Source: an uncultured Eubacteriales bacterium (lineage in GTDB: Bacteria; Bacillota; Clostridia; Christensenellales; Aristaeellaceae). From it: a DNA stretch of 64,000 nucleotides. The notes under the pieces were generated by a model. It searched no databases and was not told the DNA's origin. It saw only the letters and a list, made by a program, of their open reading frames with translations. The stretch's first letter is position 1, and every line of letters begins with the position of its first letter. The stretch is taken from the NCBI GenBank assembly GCA_900548145.1, contig URJB01000001.1, positions 262,628 through 326,627 of the forward strand, given 5' to 3'. This document shows, in pieces, positions 1 to 8,022 of this stretch. The position numbers and the translations under genes were made by a program.

Positions 1-1311
1 ACAGCGGCCCATGCCGGCGCGGGTGCGGCGCTTTACGCCGTCGATAGTAGTCGCGCCAACGGGCCGACGGATGGCAGCCCGAATTTCCGCCTCCGTCACC
101 TGCTCGCAGCGGCACACCAGCGCGCCGTATTCGGGGTTCTTCTTCACAATTTCAGCCCGTTCTTCCAGCGTCATGGCATAGAAGGGCTTTTCCCGCTTGG
201 GAGCGGGCTTCCATTCCTTCTTTTCGGTCAGACCGTTTTCTTCGGCAATCTGACCTGCCAGCATTTTGGCAATGGCAGGTGCGGCGCTCAGGCCGGGGCT
301 TTCGATGCCGACGGTTTCATACGCGCCGGGCACACCCTCCACAGCGCCGATAATGAAGTCGCCGTTTTCCTCATGAGCGCGAATGCCCGCGAAGGTGGTA
401 ATGACGGTACGCAGGTTCATCGCAGGCCAGGTCAGCCTGGACTTTTCATTGACCATCTTCAGCGCTTCGGCCGTAGTAGCTACATCGTCCGCATCCGGCA
501 CGTCCTCGGCGCTGGGGCCCAGCAGGGTATTGCCATGAACCGTAGGACTCACCAATACACCCTTGCCCATCTTAGTGGGGCACTGGAACATGGTATGTTC
601 AAACAGGAGGGGCAGTTGGTGATCCAGCAGATAATACTCCCCCTTGCGGGCGATGATATTCAGCTTCTTTTCGGACAGCTGATTATGCAGTTCGGCGGAA
701 TGTACGCCCGCGCAGTTCACAATCAGCTCAGCTTCGAACACGCCCTGATTGGTGGTCAGCCGGAAGCCGTTTTCCGTCTTCTCGATTTTTTCCACCCGGG
801 TATTCATACGGAACTCCGCGCCGTTCACCGCCGCGTGATCCGCCAGGGCGCAGGTCAGCTCATAAGGGCTGGTAAGGCCGCTCATGGGTTCCAGCAGAGC
901 GCAGACAACCTCGGGATTGGTATTGGGCTCCAACCGAAGGATTTCCTCCCGTTCAATGATCCGCTGCGCCTCGACGCCATTTTTCACCCCCTGCTCGTAC
1001 AGGGTTTCGATGGTCTTGCGTTCTTCCTCGCTGAAAGCAAGCACCATGGCTCCGGGACGGCTGTAGGGCGCGTCCACCTCTGCGCACAGCGCCGGGTACA
1101 TTTGAGCCCCTTCCACGTTCAGTCTGGCCTTCAGGGAGCCTGGCTTTGCGTCGAAGCCCGCGTGAACGATACCGCTGTTCGCCTTGCTTGCGCCGTGGGC
1201 AACATCCTCGCCGCCTTCCAGCACAGTCACCTTGGCTTCGTAGCGGGACAACAGCCGTGCGACCGCGCAGCCTACCACGCCGCCGCCAATGACGATGATC
1301 TGCTTGTCCAA
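1..1311 (-). CDS. GlpA-like FAD-dependent dehydrogenase with [2Fe-2S] tail (partial)
   Basis: Reading the minus strand gives 437 uninterrupted codons that run off the left edge of the window. The start is a TTG at 1311-1309 with GGAGGG six bases upstream; no ATG fits. Residues 9-14 form the GGGVVG dinucleotide-binding loop, followed by a DAO-type fold (ASKANSGIVHAGFD, then SGLTSPYE near residue 150). Near residue 400 a CRCEQVTEAEI motif begins, with a further Cys at the window edge, which is the BFD-like [2Fe-2S] domain of anaerobic glycerol-3-phosphate/2-hydroxyacid dehydrogenases. It probably oxidises glycerol-3-phosphate or a related 2-hydroxy compound at the membrane. An extended -10 (TGGTATGAT, -10 at 1372-1377) lies 60 bases upstream. 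Confidence 0.85.
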   Translation of the reverse strand, partial: MDKQIIVIGGGVVGCAVARLLSRYEAKVTVLEGGEDVAHGASKANSGIVHAGFDAKPGSLKARLNVEGAQMYPALCAEVDAPYSRPGAMVLAFSEEERKTIETLYEQGVKNGVEAQRIIEREEILRLEPNTNPEVVCALLEPMSGLTSPYELTCALADHAAVNGAEFRMNTRVEKIEKTENGFRLTTNQGVFEAELIVNCAGVHSAELHNQLSEKKLNIIARKGEYYLLDHQLPLLFEHTMFQCPTKMGKGVLVSPTVHGNTLLGPSAEDVPDADDVATTAEALKMVNEKSRLTWPAMNLRTVITTFAGIRAHEENGDFIIGAVEGVPGAYETVGIESPGLSAAPAIAKMLAGQIAEENGLTEKKEWKPAPKREKPFYAMTLEERAEIVKKNPEYGALVCRCEQVTEAEIRAAIRRPVGATTIDGVKRRTRAGMGRC

Positions 1312-1465
1312 AACAAACCCTCCAACTTCTGTTTTGCGCGATGGAACACGCTCTGTAAATTCTGCGTGACTATCATACCACGAAACATCCAAAAAAGACA
1401 GACGGAGGGATTGATAATTTTCTGACAATTTCATAAACTTTTTTCTGTTTTGTTCGTTCGGGACG

Positions 1466-1510
1466 TAAAAAGGCAGGGCAAGCCCGTGCTCCGCCCCGCC
1501 CTGCTAATGT
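1466..1510 (-). terminator. Intrinsic terminator after degV-like gene
   Basis: On the minus strand AGCAGGGC pairs with GCCCTGCC and the hairpin runs straight into TTTTT. It lies about 90 bases downstream of the degV-family stop codon and before the next minus-strand gene. Confidence 0.65.
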
Positions 1511-1598
1511 TCTGTTTTTTTCGTCACTCATGGAAGAAAGCGGCGATTTCTGTTTTCGCCCTTCTTTCGTAAAGCTCCTTCCATGCCTATCGTCCTCT

Positions 1599-2447
1599 TC
1601 ATTTCCCGCCCTTGCGGAAAAAAGCGGCCACCACCGCGCCCGGCCCGGCGTAGGTTCCGATCACGCTGCCGATGCAGACGCTGTCCAGCCGTTCCGTTCC
1701 ATCCTGCCAAAGCTCGCGGCTGTCCTGAATGTACTGCTGCATCAGCCTGTCGTCCAGTCCGGTATAGCCCAGCAGAATCGGCATGGTAAAGTCCACGCCG
1801 CCCGCTTCCTGAATCTTCTTCACCAGCAGGTTGTTCCCCTGCCTGGAGCCCCGCGCCTTTCCAATCAGAGCGACCCTTCCATCCTCGATGGTCACAACCG
1901 GCTTGATGTTCAAAACGCCGCCCGCGAAAGCGACGGTCTTGGAGATCCGGCCGCCTTTTTTCAGATATTCCAGCGTATCCAGCACTCCGATGACGCAGAT
2001 TTCGTTTCGCTTTTCCTTCAGATGCGCCGCCAGCTCCGGGGCCGCCATGCCTTTTTCCGCGCAGAGGATGGCATACTCCGCCAGAATGCCCGCTCCGTTC
2101 GCCGCGTTCTGGCTGTCGACCACGTAAATGCTGTCATATCCCTCCGCGGCGATTTGGGCGCTCTGGCAGGTTCCGGACAGCTTGGAGGAGATGGTGATGA
2201 CCACGGCGCTCTCCCCTGCCCGGGCAATCTCTTCGTAGGCTTCCTCAAACGCCGCCGGGGAAGGCTGGCTGGTGGTCGGCATGGCTTCCACGGACACGAG
2301 GCGTTCGTAAAACTGGCTTCGGGTGATCGTAACGCCGTCCGTCAGCACCTCCTGCCCAAAATGAATGGTCAGCGGGATCACCCGGGCGCGCCGACAAAAG
2401 GACTCCGTCATGTCCAGCGTGGAGTCCACAATGATTCTCGTTTTCAT
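1599..2447 (-). CDS. DegV family fatty-acid-binding protein
   Basis: A 282-residue protein of normal DegV length. It opens with MKTRIIVDSTLDM, the family's N-terminal strand and Asp, and carries the TSQPSPAAFEEAY segment and the ISSKLSGTCQSAQIA motif whose Ser/Thr cradle the fatty-acid carboxylate. DegV proteins bind a long-chain fatty acid and some (FakB) present it to the kinase FakA. No fakA is in this window. The stop of the upstream marR gene and this ATG are one base apart (SD GAAAGGAAAT), so the two are co-transcribed and translationally coupled. A MarR repressor that senses fatty acids or lipids is a plausible but unproven link. Confidence 0.88.
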   Translation of the reverse strand: MKTRIIVDSTLDMTESFCRRARVIPLTIHFGQEVLTDGVTITRSQFYERLVSVEAMPTTSQPSPAAFEEAYEEIARAGESAVVITISSKLSGTCQSAQIAAEGYDSIYVVDSQNAANGAGILAEYAILCAEKGMAAPELAAHLKEKRNEICVIGVLDTLEYLKKGGRISKTVAFAGGVLNIKPVVTIEDGRVALIGKARGSRQGNNLLVKKIQEAGGVDFTMPILLGYTGLDDRLMQQYIQDSRELWQDGTERLDSVCIGSVIGTYAGPGAVVAAFFRKGGK

Positions 2448-2448
2448 T

Positions 2449-2925
2449 CTATTTCCTTTCTTCAGCCCGCAGGGCCGCCTCGTTCGTTTTGGTTTCCCCC
2501 ATTTGGGCCAGCCGCTCGCTGACGGCGGAAAGCGCGCGATACATCACGGCCCGCTCCTCCTCCGTCAGGGCGGAGCCTGCTTCCCTGACGATCCGGTCAA
2601 TCTTCTCCATGATTCTCCGGCCGGTCGCCTCTCCCTTCTCCGTCAGCCGGAGGGGCGATCGATAACGCTTTCTGGCGCTGCTGTCGCAGACCAGATAGCC
2701 TTCCTTTTCCAAAAAATCCAGTGAGCGGGAAATGGCGGCCTTGTCCTCGTCGCAGCGGTCACACAATTCCCCCGCCGTCAGCGGCCCTGCCGTCGTAAGG
2801 TGATACAGACAGGCCACATGAGGGCCTTTCAGATGGAATTCCGCCATTTCTTCCGTTTTGATTCGGCGAATGTTGCGGTTGATTTTGGCAATCAGCACCG
2901 TAAAGGCCGCGAAGCGCTCTTCCAT
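2449..2925 (-). CDS. MarR family transcriptional regulator
   Basis: 158 residues with the winged-helix MarR fold: a helical N-terminus, LTAGELCDRCDEDKAAISRSLDFLEKEGYL as helix-turn-helix (about residues 53-80), then the RSPLRLTEKG wing. It is first in a two-gene unit with the DegV-like gene. Its promoter carries two copies of GTTGA-N4-TCAAC, one over the -35 and one downstream of the -10, so autorepression is likely. The ligand is not evident from sequence; pairing with a fatty-acid-binding protein suggests a lipid signal, which is inference. The ATG at 2925 has GGAGGGAAAC directly upstream. Confidence 0.88.
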   Translation of the reverse strand: MEERFAAFTVLIAKINRNIRRIKTEEMAEFHLKGPHVACLYHLTTAGPLTAGELCDRCDEDKAAISRSLDFLEKEGYLVCDSSARKRYRSPLRLTEKGEATGRRIMEKIDRIVREAGSALTEEERAVMYRALSAVSERLAQMGETKTNEAALRAEERK

Positions 2926-2940
2926 GTTTCCCTCCTTCCT

Positions 2941-2995
2941 GTTGACGAATCAACAAGCAGTTATGATTCTAACACTGTTTTGTTGATTTGTCAAC
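2941..2995. promoter_or_regulatory. Twin MarR operators
   Basis: Two palindromes of form GTTGA-N4-TCAAC occur at 2941-2954 and 2982-2995, centres 41 bp apart (about four helical turns, same face). As 16-mers they are also inverted copies of each other with one mismatch. The right one covers the -35 box and the left one the early transcribed region, the classic placement for a self-repressing MarR dimer pair. Confidence 0.75.
2966..2994 (-). promoter_or_regulatory. Sigma-A-type promoter of marR-degV
   Basis: On the minus strand TTGACA (2989-2994) and TAGAAT (2966-2971) are separated by exactly 17 bases. The ATG at 2925 lies 40 bases downstream of the -10. Confidence 0.8.
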
Positions 2996-3004
2996 ATTTT
3001 ATCT

Positions 3005-3038
3005 TAAAAAACCGAAGCGACGAGCGCTTCGGAAAAAG
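3005..3038 (-). terminator. Intrinsic terminator of ecfS-coaX-hom-tcdA-GNAT operon
   Basis: CCGAAGCG (3012-3019) pairs with CGCTTCGG (3025-3032) around a 5-base loop; read on the minus strand it is followed by TTTTTTAAG. It sits just past the stop of the GNAT gene. Confidence 0.8.
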
Positions 3039-3039
3039 C

Positions 3040-3558
3040 TTAGAGCGTTATATCATACCGAATCTCTTTCATTACCAGATCGGTATTGCGCTTGTGGTAC
3101 GTTTTTTCAGTTGCTGCAATGCCGCCGCATTTTTCCGCCACCCGGCAGGAGGCGGCATTTTCGGCGCTGACCCAAATGGTGGCTTTTTCCGCCCCCTGAC
3201 GGCGGGCGTATTCTATCATGCCCTGCGCCATTTCCGTGGCATAGCCCTGCTTCCAAAAGTACGGGTGAACGCAGTAAGCCAGATCATAAGTTTTTCCCTC
3301 GTCAAGAGGCAGAAAACTGCAAGTGCCGACGCGCTGCTCCGGGTGTTCTTTCATTACGGGGATCAGGTAACAACATTCCTCGTCGTCGCCCAGTTCTTCC
3401 AGTTCCCGAATGTATTCCGGGTCAGGTTCCAGCATAGGCTCGTCCGGCAGGTACTTTCCCACCTCCGGGTCATTCCAGATGCGGAAGGCCCACAGAGCGT
3501 CCTCTTTAGTAAAACCGCGTAATAGCAGCCGAGTCGTTTCAATCGCGGGGATTTTCAT
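3040..3558 (-). CDS. GNAT N-acetyltransferase (RimJ/RimL type)
   Basis: 172 residues. It begins with IETTRLLLRGFTKEDA, typical of RimJ/RimL-type GNATs, and has VHPYFWKQGYATEMAQGMIEYA as the acetyl-CoA binding motif A (about residues 97-118) followed by a C-terminal AENAASCRVAEKCGG strand-helix. It transfers an acetyl group from acetyl-CoA to an amine, possibly a protein N-terminus; the substrate cannot be read from sequence. Its ATG lies inside the last 20 bases of tcdA, so it is the last, translationally coupled gene of the operon. Confidence 0.8.
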   Translation of the reverse strand: MKIPAIETTRLLLRGFTKEDALWAFRIWNDPEVGKYLPDEPMLEPDPEYIRELEELGDDEECCYLIPVMKEHPEQRVGTCSFLPLDEGKTYDLAYCVHPYFWKQGYATEMAQGMIEYARRQGAEKATIWVSAENAASCRVAEKCGGIAATEKTYHKRNTDLVMKEIRYDITL

Positions 3559-4297
3559 CGTTTATCTTGTTTCCTTCCCAAATGATTCGAGCGGCCTCAT
3601 AGGCCAGATAAAGTCCCGCCACCGACGGCACGAAGCTGACAGAACCGGGTGCCACCCGGCCGGTTGCCTTTGTTTCGGCTTCATCCTCCGGGGACGGCGT
3701 TGGGATTTTCGCCTTTTCCAGCGAATAGACGCACCGCAACGCCGGCACACCCCGTTTGCGAAGCTGCTGCCGCATCACCCGGCATAGGCGGCAGTCCTTG
3801 GTGTCGTACAGATCGCCGATTCGAATCTGCGTGGGATCCAGCCGGTTGCCCATGCCCATGCAGCTGACCAGCGGGATTCCCCGCCCATAACAGACCTCCG
3901 CCAGATGCAGCTTGGCTGAAACCGTGTCGATGGCGTCCAGCACCACCGTGCAGTCCGCCGGAATCTCCACCGGGTTTTCCGGGAGATAAAAGGCGTTGAC
4001 GGTTGTGATCCTCATTCCCGGGGCAGCGTCCCGAAGTCTTGCCGCTACCACATCGGTTTTCTGCTGTCCCACCGTGCTTTCCAAGGCAGGCAGCTGTCGG
4101 TTCAGATTGGATGGTGCCACGGTATCGTTATCCACGATGGTCAGATGTCCTATACCCAGCCGTGCCAGCGCCTCCGCCGCGTAGCTGCCCACGCCGCCCA
4201 AGCCGAACAGCAACACATGGGCGTTGCGGAGCCGCTCCATCCGTTCGGAATCCAGCAGCAGTGCCGTCCGTTTCAGTCGTTCCTGTGCAATATCCAA
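3539..4297 (-). CDS. tcdA: tRNA threonylcarbamoyladenosine dehydratase TcdA
   Basis: 252 residues, E1/ThiF-like. VLLFGLGGVGSYAAEALARLG (residues 29-49) is the ATP-binding loop, followed by IVDNDTVAPSNLNRQ and the conserved VVLDAIDTVSAKL. Homologues use ATP to cyclise t6A at position 37 of ANN-decoding tRNAs into ct6A. The C-terminal PSEVLVVA-like region is replaced here by PGSVSFVPSVAGLYLAYEAARIIW, the usual TcdA ending. The start is TTG at 4297 with GGAGGG seven bases upstream; that SD lies in the last codons of hom, so translation is coupled. Confidence 0.9.
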   Translation of the reverse strand: MDIAQERLKRTALLLDSERMERLRNAHVLLFGLGGVGSYAAEALARLGIGHLTIVDNDTVAPSNLNRQLPALESTVGQQKTDVVAARLRDAAPGMRITTVNAFYLPENPVEIPADCTVVLDAIDTVSAKLHLAEVCYGRGIPLVSCMGMGNRLDPTQIRIGDLYDTKDCRLCRVMRQQLRKRGVPALRCVYSLEKAKIPTPSPEDEAETKATGRVAPGSVSFVPSVAGLYLAYEAARIIWEGNKINDENPRD

Positions 4298-4300
4298 TGC

Positions 4301-5581
4301 TTATCCCTCCACCCGAATCAGGCTTTCCACCTGCGCGATGGCCTGGTCGATTTCCCGAACCGCCTGCTGCATGTCCTTTTCATAGGCACGATGGGTAATA
4401 AACACCATAGGAATGCGCCCGTTCCGCTTTTCGCCCTTCTGCTGCATGGCAGCAATGCTGACCCCATGATCGGCAAAGGTAGCCGCCACCCGGCTCAGAA
4501 CGCCGGGTGCGTCGATGGCCATGGTGCGCACATAGAAGGCGCAGCGCCAGTCGTCATTTTTCTGCAGCCCGTCGGCGTTATCCGGGTCGGTGATGAAGGT
4601 GGGATAGCGATGCACCGGCGTAGAAGAAGCCCGCAGCAGGTCGCTAACGATCGCACTGGCCGTGGGCATATCCCCTGCGCCTCGGCCCATGAACATCATT
4701 TCGCCGCAGGCATGACCCTGCAGATATACCGCGTTGAACGCGTCCGACACATTCGCCATGGGGTGGTTGTTGGGAATAAAAGTCGGATTTACACGGGTCT
4801 CCACCCGCATTCCGTCCCGTTTGGCAATGGCCAGCAGTTTCAGCGTATAGCCGAGTTCCTGTCCGCAGCGGATATCCTCCTGACTGACATGGGTAATGCC
4901 CTCCACATGGATAAAATCGAAGGGTACATGTCCATGAAATGCGAGACTGGCCAGAATGCTCAGCTTGTAGGCCGCATCGTAGCCCTCCACATCGGTAGAG
5001 GGATCCGGCTCCGCCAGTCCCAGCCGCTGTGCATCCCGAAGCACGTCCTCATATTCCAGCCCCTCCCGGCTCATGCGGGAAAGAATGTAGTTGGTGGTGC
5101 CGTTCATGATGCCGTACAGATAGCTGATTCGATTGGCCTGCAGGCTTTCCTCCATGGTATGGATGATGGGGATGGCTCCGCACACCGCCGCCTCGTAGTA
5201 CAGACCCGCGCCGCTTTTCCGGGCGGCCTGCTGCAGCTCGTGCCAGTGCAGGGCGAAGGCCACCTTGTTGGCGGTCACCAGCGTCTTGCCCTTTTCCAGC
5301 GCCGCCAGATCCCATTGAAACGCGGGCTGCTCGCCGCCAAGAAATTCCAGAATGATGGAAATCTCCGGGTCGTTCAGCAGGTCGTCCACCCGGTCGGTCA
5401 GCACGCCCTCCGGCAGCTCGATTTCCCTTTTTTTATGCACGTCCCGCACCAGCGCCCGCTTCACTTCAAAGTGAAGCCCCGTGCGATGGCTGATCTCCTT
5501 CGAAAAGCCCGTAAGCAGCTTCCATACGCCGCTGCCAACGTTGCCGCAGCCGAAAAATCCGATTTTGACCGTCGGTTCCAT
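4301..5581 (-). CDS. hom: Homoserine dehydrogenase
   Basis: From the ATG at 5581 the protein is 426 residues, normal for the monofunctional enzyme with a C-terminal ACT domain. KIGFFGCGNVGSGVWKLL is the NAD(P)-binding loop; GLYYEAAVCGAIPIIHTMEE and NGTTNYIL are the hallmark catalytic segments; DAPGVLSRVAATFADHGVSIAAMQQ near the end is the ACT domain used for threonine feedback. It reduces aspartate semialdehyde to homoserine for Thr/Met/Ile synthesis. An upstream in-frame ATG at 5617 would overlap coaX and adds twelve residues that precede the Rossmann strand; GAGAGGAG before 5581 supports the shorter form. Confidence 0.93.
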   Translation of the reverse strand: MEPTVKIGFFGCGNVGSGVWKLLTGFSKEISHRTGLHFEVKRALVRDVHKKREIELPEGVLTDRVDDLLNDPEISIILEFLGGEQPAFQWDLAALEKGKTLVTANKVAFALHWHELQQAARKSGAGLYYEAAVCGAIPIIHTMEESLQANRISYLYGIMNGTTNYILSRMSREGLEYEDVLRDAQRLGLAEPDPSTDVEGYDAAYKLSILASLAFHGHVPFDFIHVEGITHVSQEDIRCGQELGYTLKLLAIAKRDGMRVETRVNPTFIPNNHPMANVSDAFNAVYLQGHACGEMMFMGRGAGDMPTASAIVSDLLRASSTPVHRYPTFITDPDNADGLQKNDDWRCAFYVRTMAIDAPGVLSRVAATFADHGVSIAAMQQKGEKRNGRIPMVFITHRAYEKDMQQAVREIDQAIAQVESLIRVEG

Positions 5582-5600
5582 CCTTCTGTTTCTCCTCTCG

Positions 5601-6368
5601 TCAGCGGTTGCGTTCATACAGGAGCCGAAGCCCCTTCAGGGTTAAAATCCCGTCCAATTTGTCGATGATGCCGCCTTCTTCGGCTACGATCACCGCCATG
5701 CCGCCGGTGGCCACCACCAGCGCCTCCGGCGCGTGAAGCTCCTCCCGGAACTTGCGCACCAGATACTCGATCTGGCCGATAAAGCCGTTGATCACGCCGG
5801 ACTGAAGATTCGTCACCGTGGTGCGGGAAATCACGTGTTCAGGCCGAACCAACTCGAACCGAGGCAGCTTGGCCGTGCCGCGAACCAGCGCGTCACTGGT
5901 CAGCTTCAGACCCGGGCAGATACAGCCCCCCAGAAAGGAACCTTCTTCGTCGATGGCCCCGAAGGTGGTGGCGGTGCCGAAGTCGATAAAAATGCAGGGG
6001 CCACCATACTCCGCCTGCACGGCCACAGCGTTGGCAATACGGTCGCTGCCCAATTCCCGGGGATTCTCATATTTCAGATTGATTCCGGTCTTGATGCCGG
6101 GAGCCACCATCATGGGCGACTGTCCGAAATAATTCTTGCACATGTGTTCCAGTGTAAAATTGATGGTAGGCACCACACTGGACATCACGATCCCCTCGAT
6201 GTCGCTGCAGTCGATTCCATCCCGCTCCAGCAGCCCGGAAAGCAGAAAACCGTATTCGTCGCTGGTATGAGTGCTGGAAGTGGACAGCCGCCAGTACTTC
6301 TTCATCTCCACGCCGTCAAACAGGGCGGTCTTGATATTGGTATTGCCAACGTCCATGGTTAAGATCAT
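5601..6368 (-). CDS. coaX: Type III pantothenate kinase
   Basis: 255 residues. MDVGNTNIKTALFD (residues 5-18) is the phosphate-1 loop of the actin-like fold, ELGSDRIANAVAVQAEYGGPCIFIDFGTATTF holds the pantothenate-binding GSDR and the DFGTATT phosphate-2 loop, and GGCICPGLKLTSDALVRGTAKLP is the family signature. It makes 4'-phosphopantothenate, the first committed step to CoA, and is the CoaA-independent, feedback-insensitive type. It overlaps the ECF S-component gene by four bases (ATGA), pointing to joint uptake and phosphorylation of pantothenate. Confidence 0.95.
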   Translation of the reverse strand: MILTMDVGNTNIKTALFDGVEMKKYWRLSTSSTHTSDEYGFLLSGLLERDGIDCSDIEGIVMSSVVPTINFTLEHMCKNYFGQSPMMVAPGIKTGINLKYENPRELGSDRIANAVAVQAEYGGPCIFIDFGTATTFGAIDEEGSFLGGCICPGLKLTSDALVRGTAKLPRFELVRPEHVISRTTVTNLQSGVINGFIGQIEYLVRKFREELHAPEALVVATGGMAVIVAEEGGIIDKLDGILTLKGLRLLYERNR

Positions 6369-7045
6369 GCTTGTTTCCTTCCTTTACGCTTGGTAACGGC
6401 GTCCACCGCCACTTTGACCATGGGCACCAGAAGCGCGGCTACAACGGCCTCGGCAATGCCATTGGGCAGACCGACTGCCGCCACCAGCCACGCGCCCGCG
6501 TGATCCAGATAATGAGCTTCTGTTTCACCGGTAGAGATCATGTTATTAACTATTTCCGTCAATTTCGCACCGTAAATCAAGTACAGTGTTCCCAGCACCA
6601 GCACGGTATTAAGAACCGCACCCACTGCGGCGGCAATGCCTGCGGCGATCTTATCTCGTACCTGTCCGTCCCGAAAGAGCTTTTTCAGCAAGAGATACAC
6701 CGCGTAAGCTCCCAGCGGGAATAAAATGCGCGGCAGGACGCTGATCAGCGGATTGCGGAAGAACAGCGTCAGGCCCACCGCGCCGGACTCCCATGCGCGA
6801 ATCAAGCTGCATGTGCCGAACACCAATCCGACAAAGCCGCCGACCCACCAGCCCTCCACCAGCGCGGCGATCAGCACCGGCACATGTACCGTGGTCACTG
6901 CCAGCAGAGGCGGCGGAAGCTGAATCATTCCGATGGGGGTAAATACCAGAAGCGCGGTAATGGCGCTGAGCATGGCGGCGACGGTCATCTGACGGATGCG
7001 GTCGCTCTGACGGCGGCGTTTTTCCAGAATGGTTTCCTGTTTCAT
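6365..7045 (-). CDS. ECF transporter S component, probably for pantothenate
   Basis: From ATG 7045 (SD GGAGG ten bases upstream) the protein is 226 residues with about six hydrophobic segments: MTVAAMLSAITALLVF, then VPVLIAALVEGWWVGGFVGLVFG, PLISVLPRILFPLGAYAVYLLL, IAAGIAAAVGAVLNTVLVLGTLY and AGAWLVAAVGLPNGIAEAVVAALLV. The RNPLISVLPRI segment is typical of the ECF_trnsprt S-component family that covers PanT, RibU and FolT. It needs a shared EcfA/A'/T module, not present here. The four-base overlap with coaX makes pantothenate the best guess for its substrate. A longer reading to 7288 has no ribosome binding site. Confidence 0.82.
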   Translation of the reverse strand: MKQETILEKRRRQSDRIRQMTVAAMLSAITALLVFTPIGMIQLPPPLLAVTTVHVPVLIAALVEGWWVGGFVGLVFGTCSLIRAWESGAVGLTLFFRNPLISVLPRILFPLGAYAVYLLLKKLFRDGQVRDKIAAGIAAAVGAVLNTVLVLGTLYLIYGAKLTEIVNNMISTGETEAHYLDHAGAWLVAAVGLPNGIAEAVVAALLVPMVKVAVDAVTKRKGRKQA

Positions 7046-7169
7046 TTTCTTTTTTCCTCCGTTCGAGTTCTTGTGGGATACCCGACGATTCTGGGGAACC
7101 GTTTCGCGGCATTTCCGATGGGCAGTCGCCGGCGCTTGCGCTCGGCTCCGCCGGAAAAGCAACACTGGC

Positions 7170-7198
7170 ATTATATCGGTTTCCGGCGCGGTTGTAAA
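7170..7198 (-). promoter_or_regulatory. Promoter of the ecfS-coaX-hom-tcdA-GNAT operon
   Basis: On the minus strand TTTACA (7193-7198), 17 bases, TATAAT (7170-7175). It gives a leader of roughly 115 bases before the ATG at 7045, with a GC-rich inverted repeat (CGCCGG/CCGGCG) inside it. Confidence 0.7.
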
Positions 7199-7264
7199 GC
7201 GATTCTCCGTCATACTTGCCGGGACGGACGCATAAAGTCCAGAGAAAACAGAGGGAGGACAGAC

Positions 7265-7999
7265 ATGAAGCAGCGGAGATTCCGTCAAAAAGCCCTGTGC
7301 ACTTTCGCGCTGCTGGCCATCTTGTCCCTTTCTCTTTTCCTGCAGGCCGCCGTTTCGGAAGAAACGAAAAGCCCGGTACTTTCTCCATCAGAATCTGCCC
7401 GGCGGGCCAACGTGCCGGAGGGCAACTGGATCTGGATCGACTTACCCCAGAAGACGCTGACGCTTTATCAGGGAACAGAAGTGCTCAAGCGCTACCCCAT
7501 TGCCTCTGGCACTTGGGAAACGCCCTCGCCTATCGGGGTTTTCTATATTACCCATCGTTTCGCAGGAGAACTTGGCGGATTCGGCACCCGTTTTCTGGGA
7601 CTGAACGTGCCTTGGGGGCAGTTCGGCATCCATGGCACCAACCGGCCCGGAAGCATTGGTTCCAACGCCAGTCACGGCTGCATTCGCATGTTCGTTCAGG
7701 ACTCGGAGGAGCTTTACGGCAAGATAGGTAACTGGAGCAAGGTGGTCATTCAGGGCGGGCCCTACGGACAGTTGGATTCCAGCCTGCGGGCGCTGCGCCC
7801 TGGCGACCGAAACAGTCATGTGGCGGCGGTGCAGCGGCGGCTGATCTCCCTTGGTTATCTGTACGAAAACGCCGACGGCGTATACGGAGCCGGAACGACC
7901 GCTGCTGTCCGCCGGGCCCGAAAGGCGCTGGGGCTGCAGGATGGCGACGAAGTAGACGCGGCCTTTTACCGTGCTATCGGATTGATTTTATTTGAATAA
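7265..7999 (+). CDS. L,D-transpeptidase (YkuD) with C-terminal peptidoglycan-binding domain
   Basis: 244 residues from ATG 7265 (GGGAGGA upstream). A signal/anchor segment (ALCTFALLAILSLSLFLQAAV) is followed by a YkuD domain: WIWIDLPQKTLTLYQG, then the catalytic box HGTNRPGSIGSNASHGCIRM with nucleophile Cys139. Residues about 180-240 (LRPGDRNSHVAAVQRRLISLGYL...GVYGAGTTAAVRRARKALG) form a PG_binding_1 repeat. It should crosslink or trim peptide stems in cell wall or cortex. Its stop is 23 bases from the start of spoIIIAA with no visible terminator between, so it may be read into the spoIIIA operon and act during sporulation. Confidence 0.9.
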   Translation: MKQRRFRQKALCTFALLAILSLSLFLQAAVSEETKSPVLSPSESARRANVPEGNWIWIDLPQKTLTLYQGTEVLKRYPIASGTWETPSPIGVFYITHRFAGELGGFGTRFLGLNVPWGQFGIHGTNRPGSIGSNASHGCIRMFVQDSEELYGKIGNWSKVVIQGGPYGQLDSSLRALRPGDRNSHVAAVQRRLISLGYLYENADGVYGAGTTAAVRRARKALGLQDGDEVDAAFYRAIGLILFE

Positions 8000-8022
8000 A
8001 TGTGGCTTCGGAGGTTGGAACC

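Noticed and set aside
373..1425. 350-codon plus-strand frame at the left end
   Set aside because: Antisense shadow of the GlpA-like gene, which has a clear FAD loop and [2Fe-2S] motif on the minus strand.
4145..5668. 507-codon plus-strand frame
   Set aside because: Antisense of hom; no ribosome binding site and no recognisable motif.
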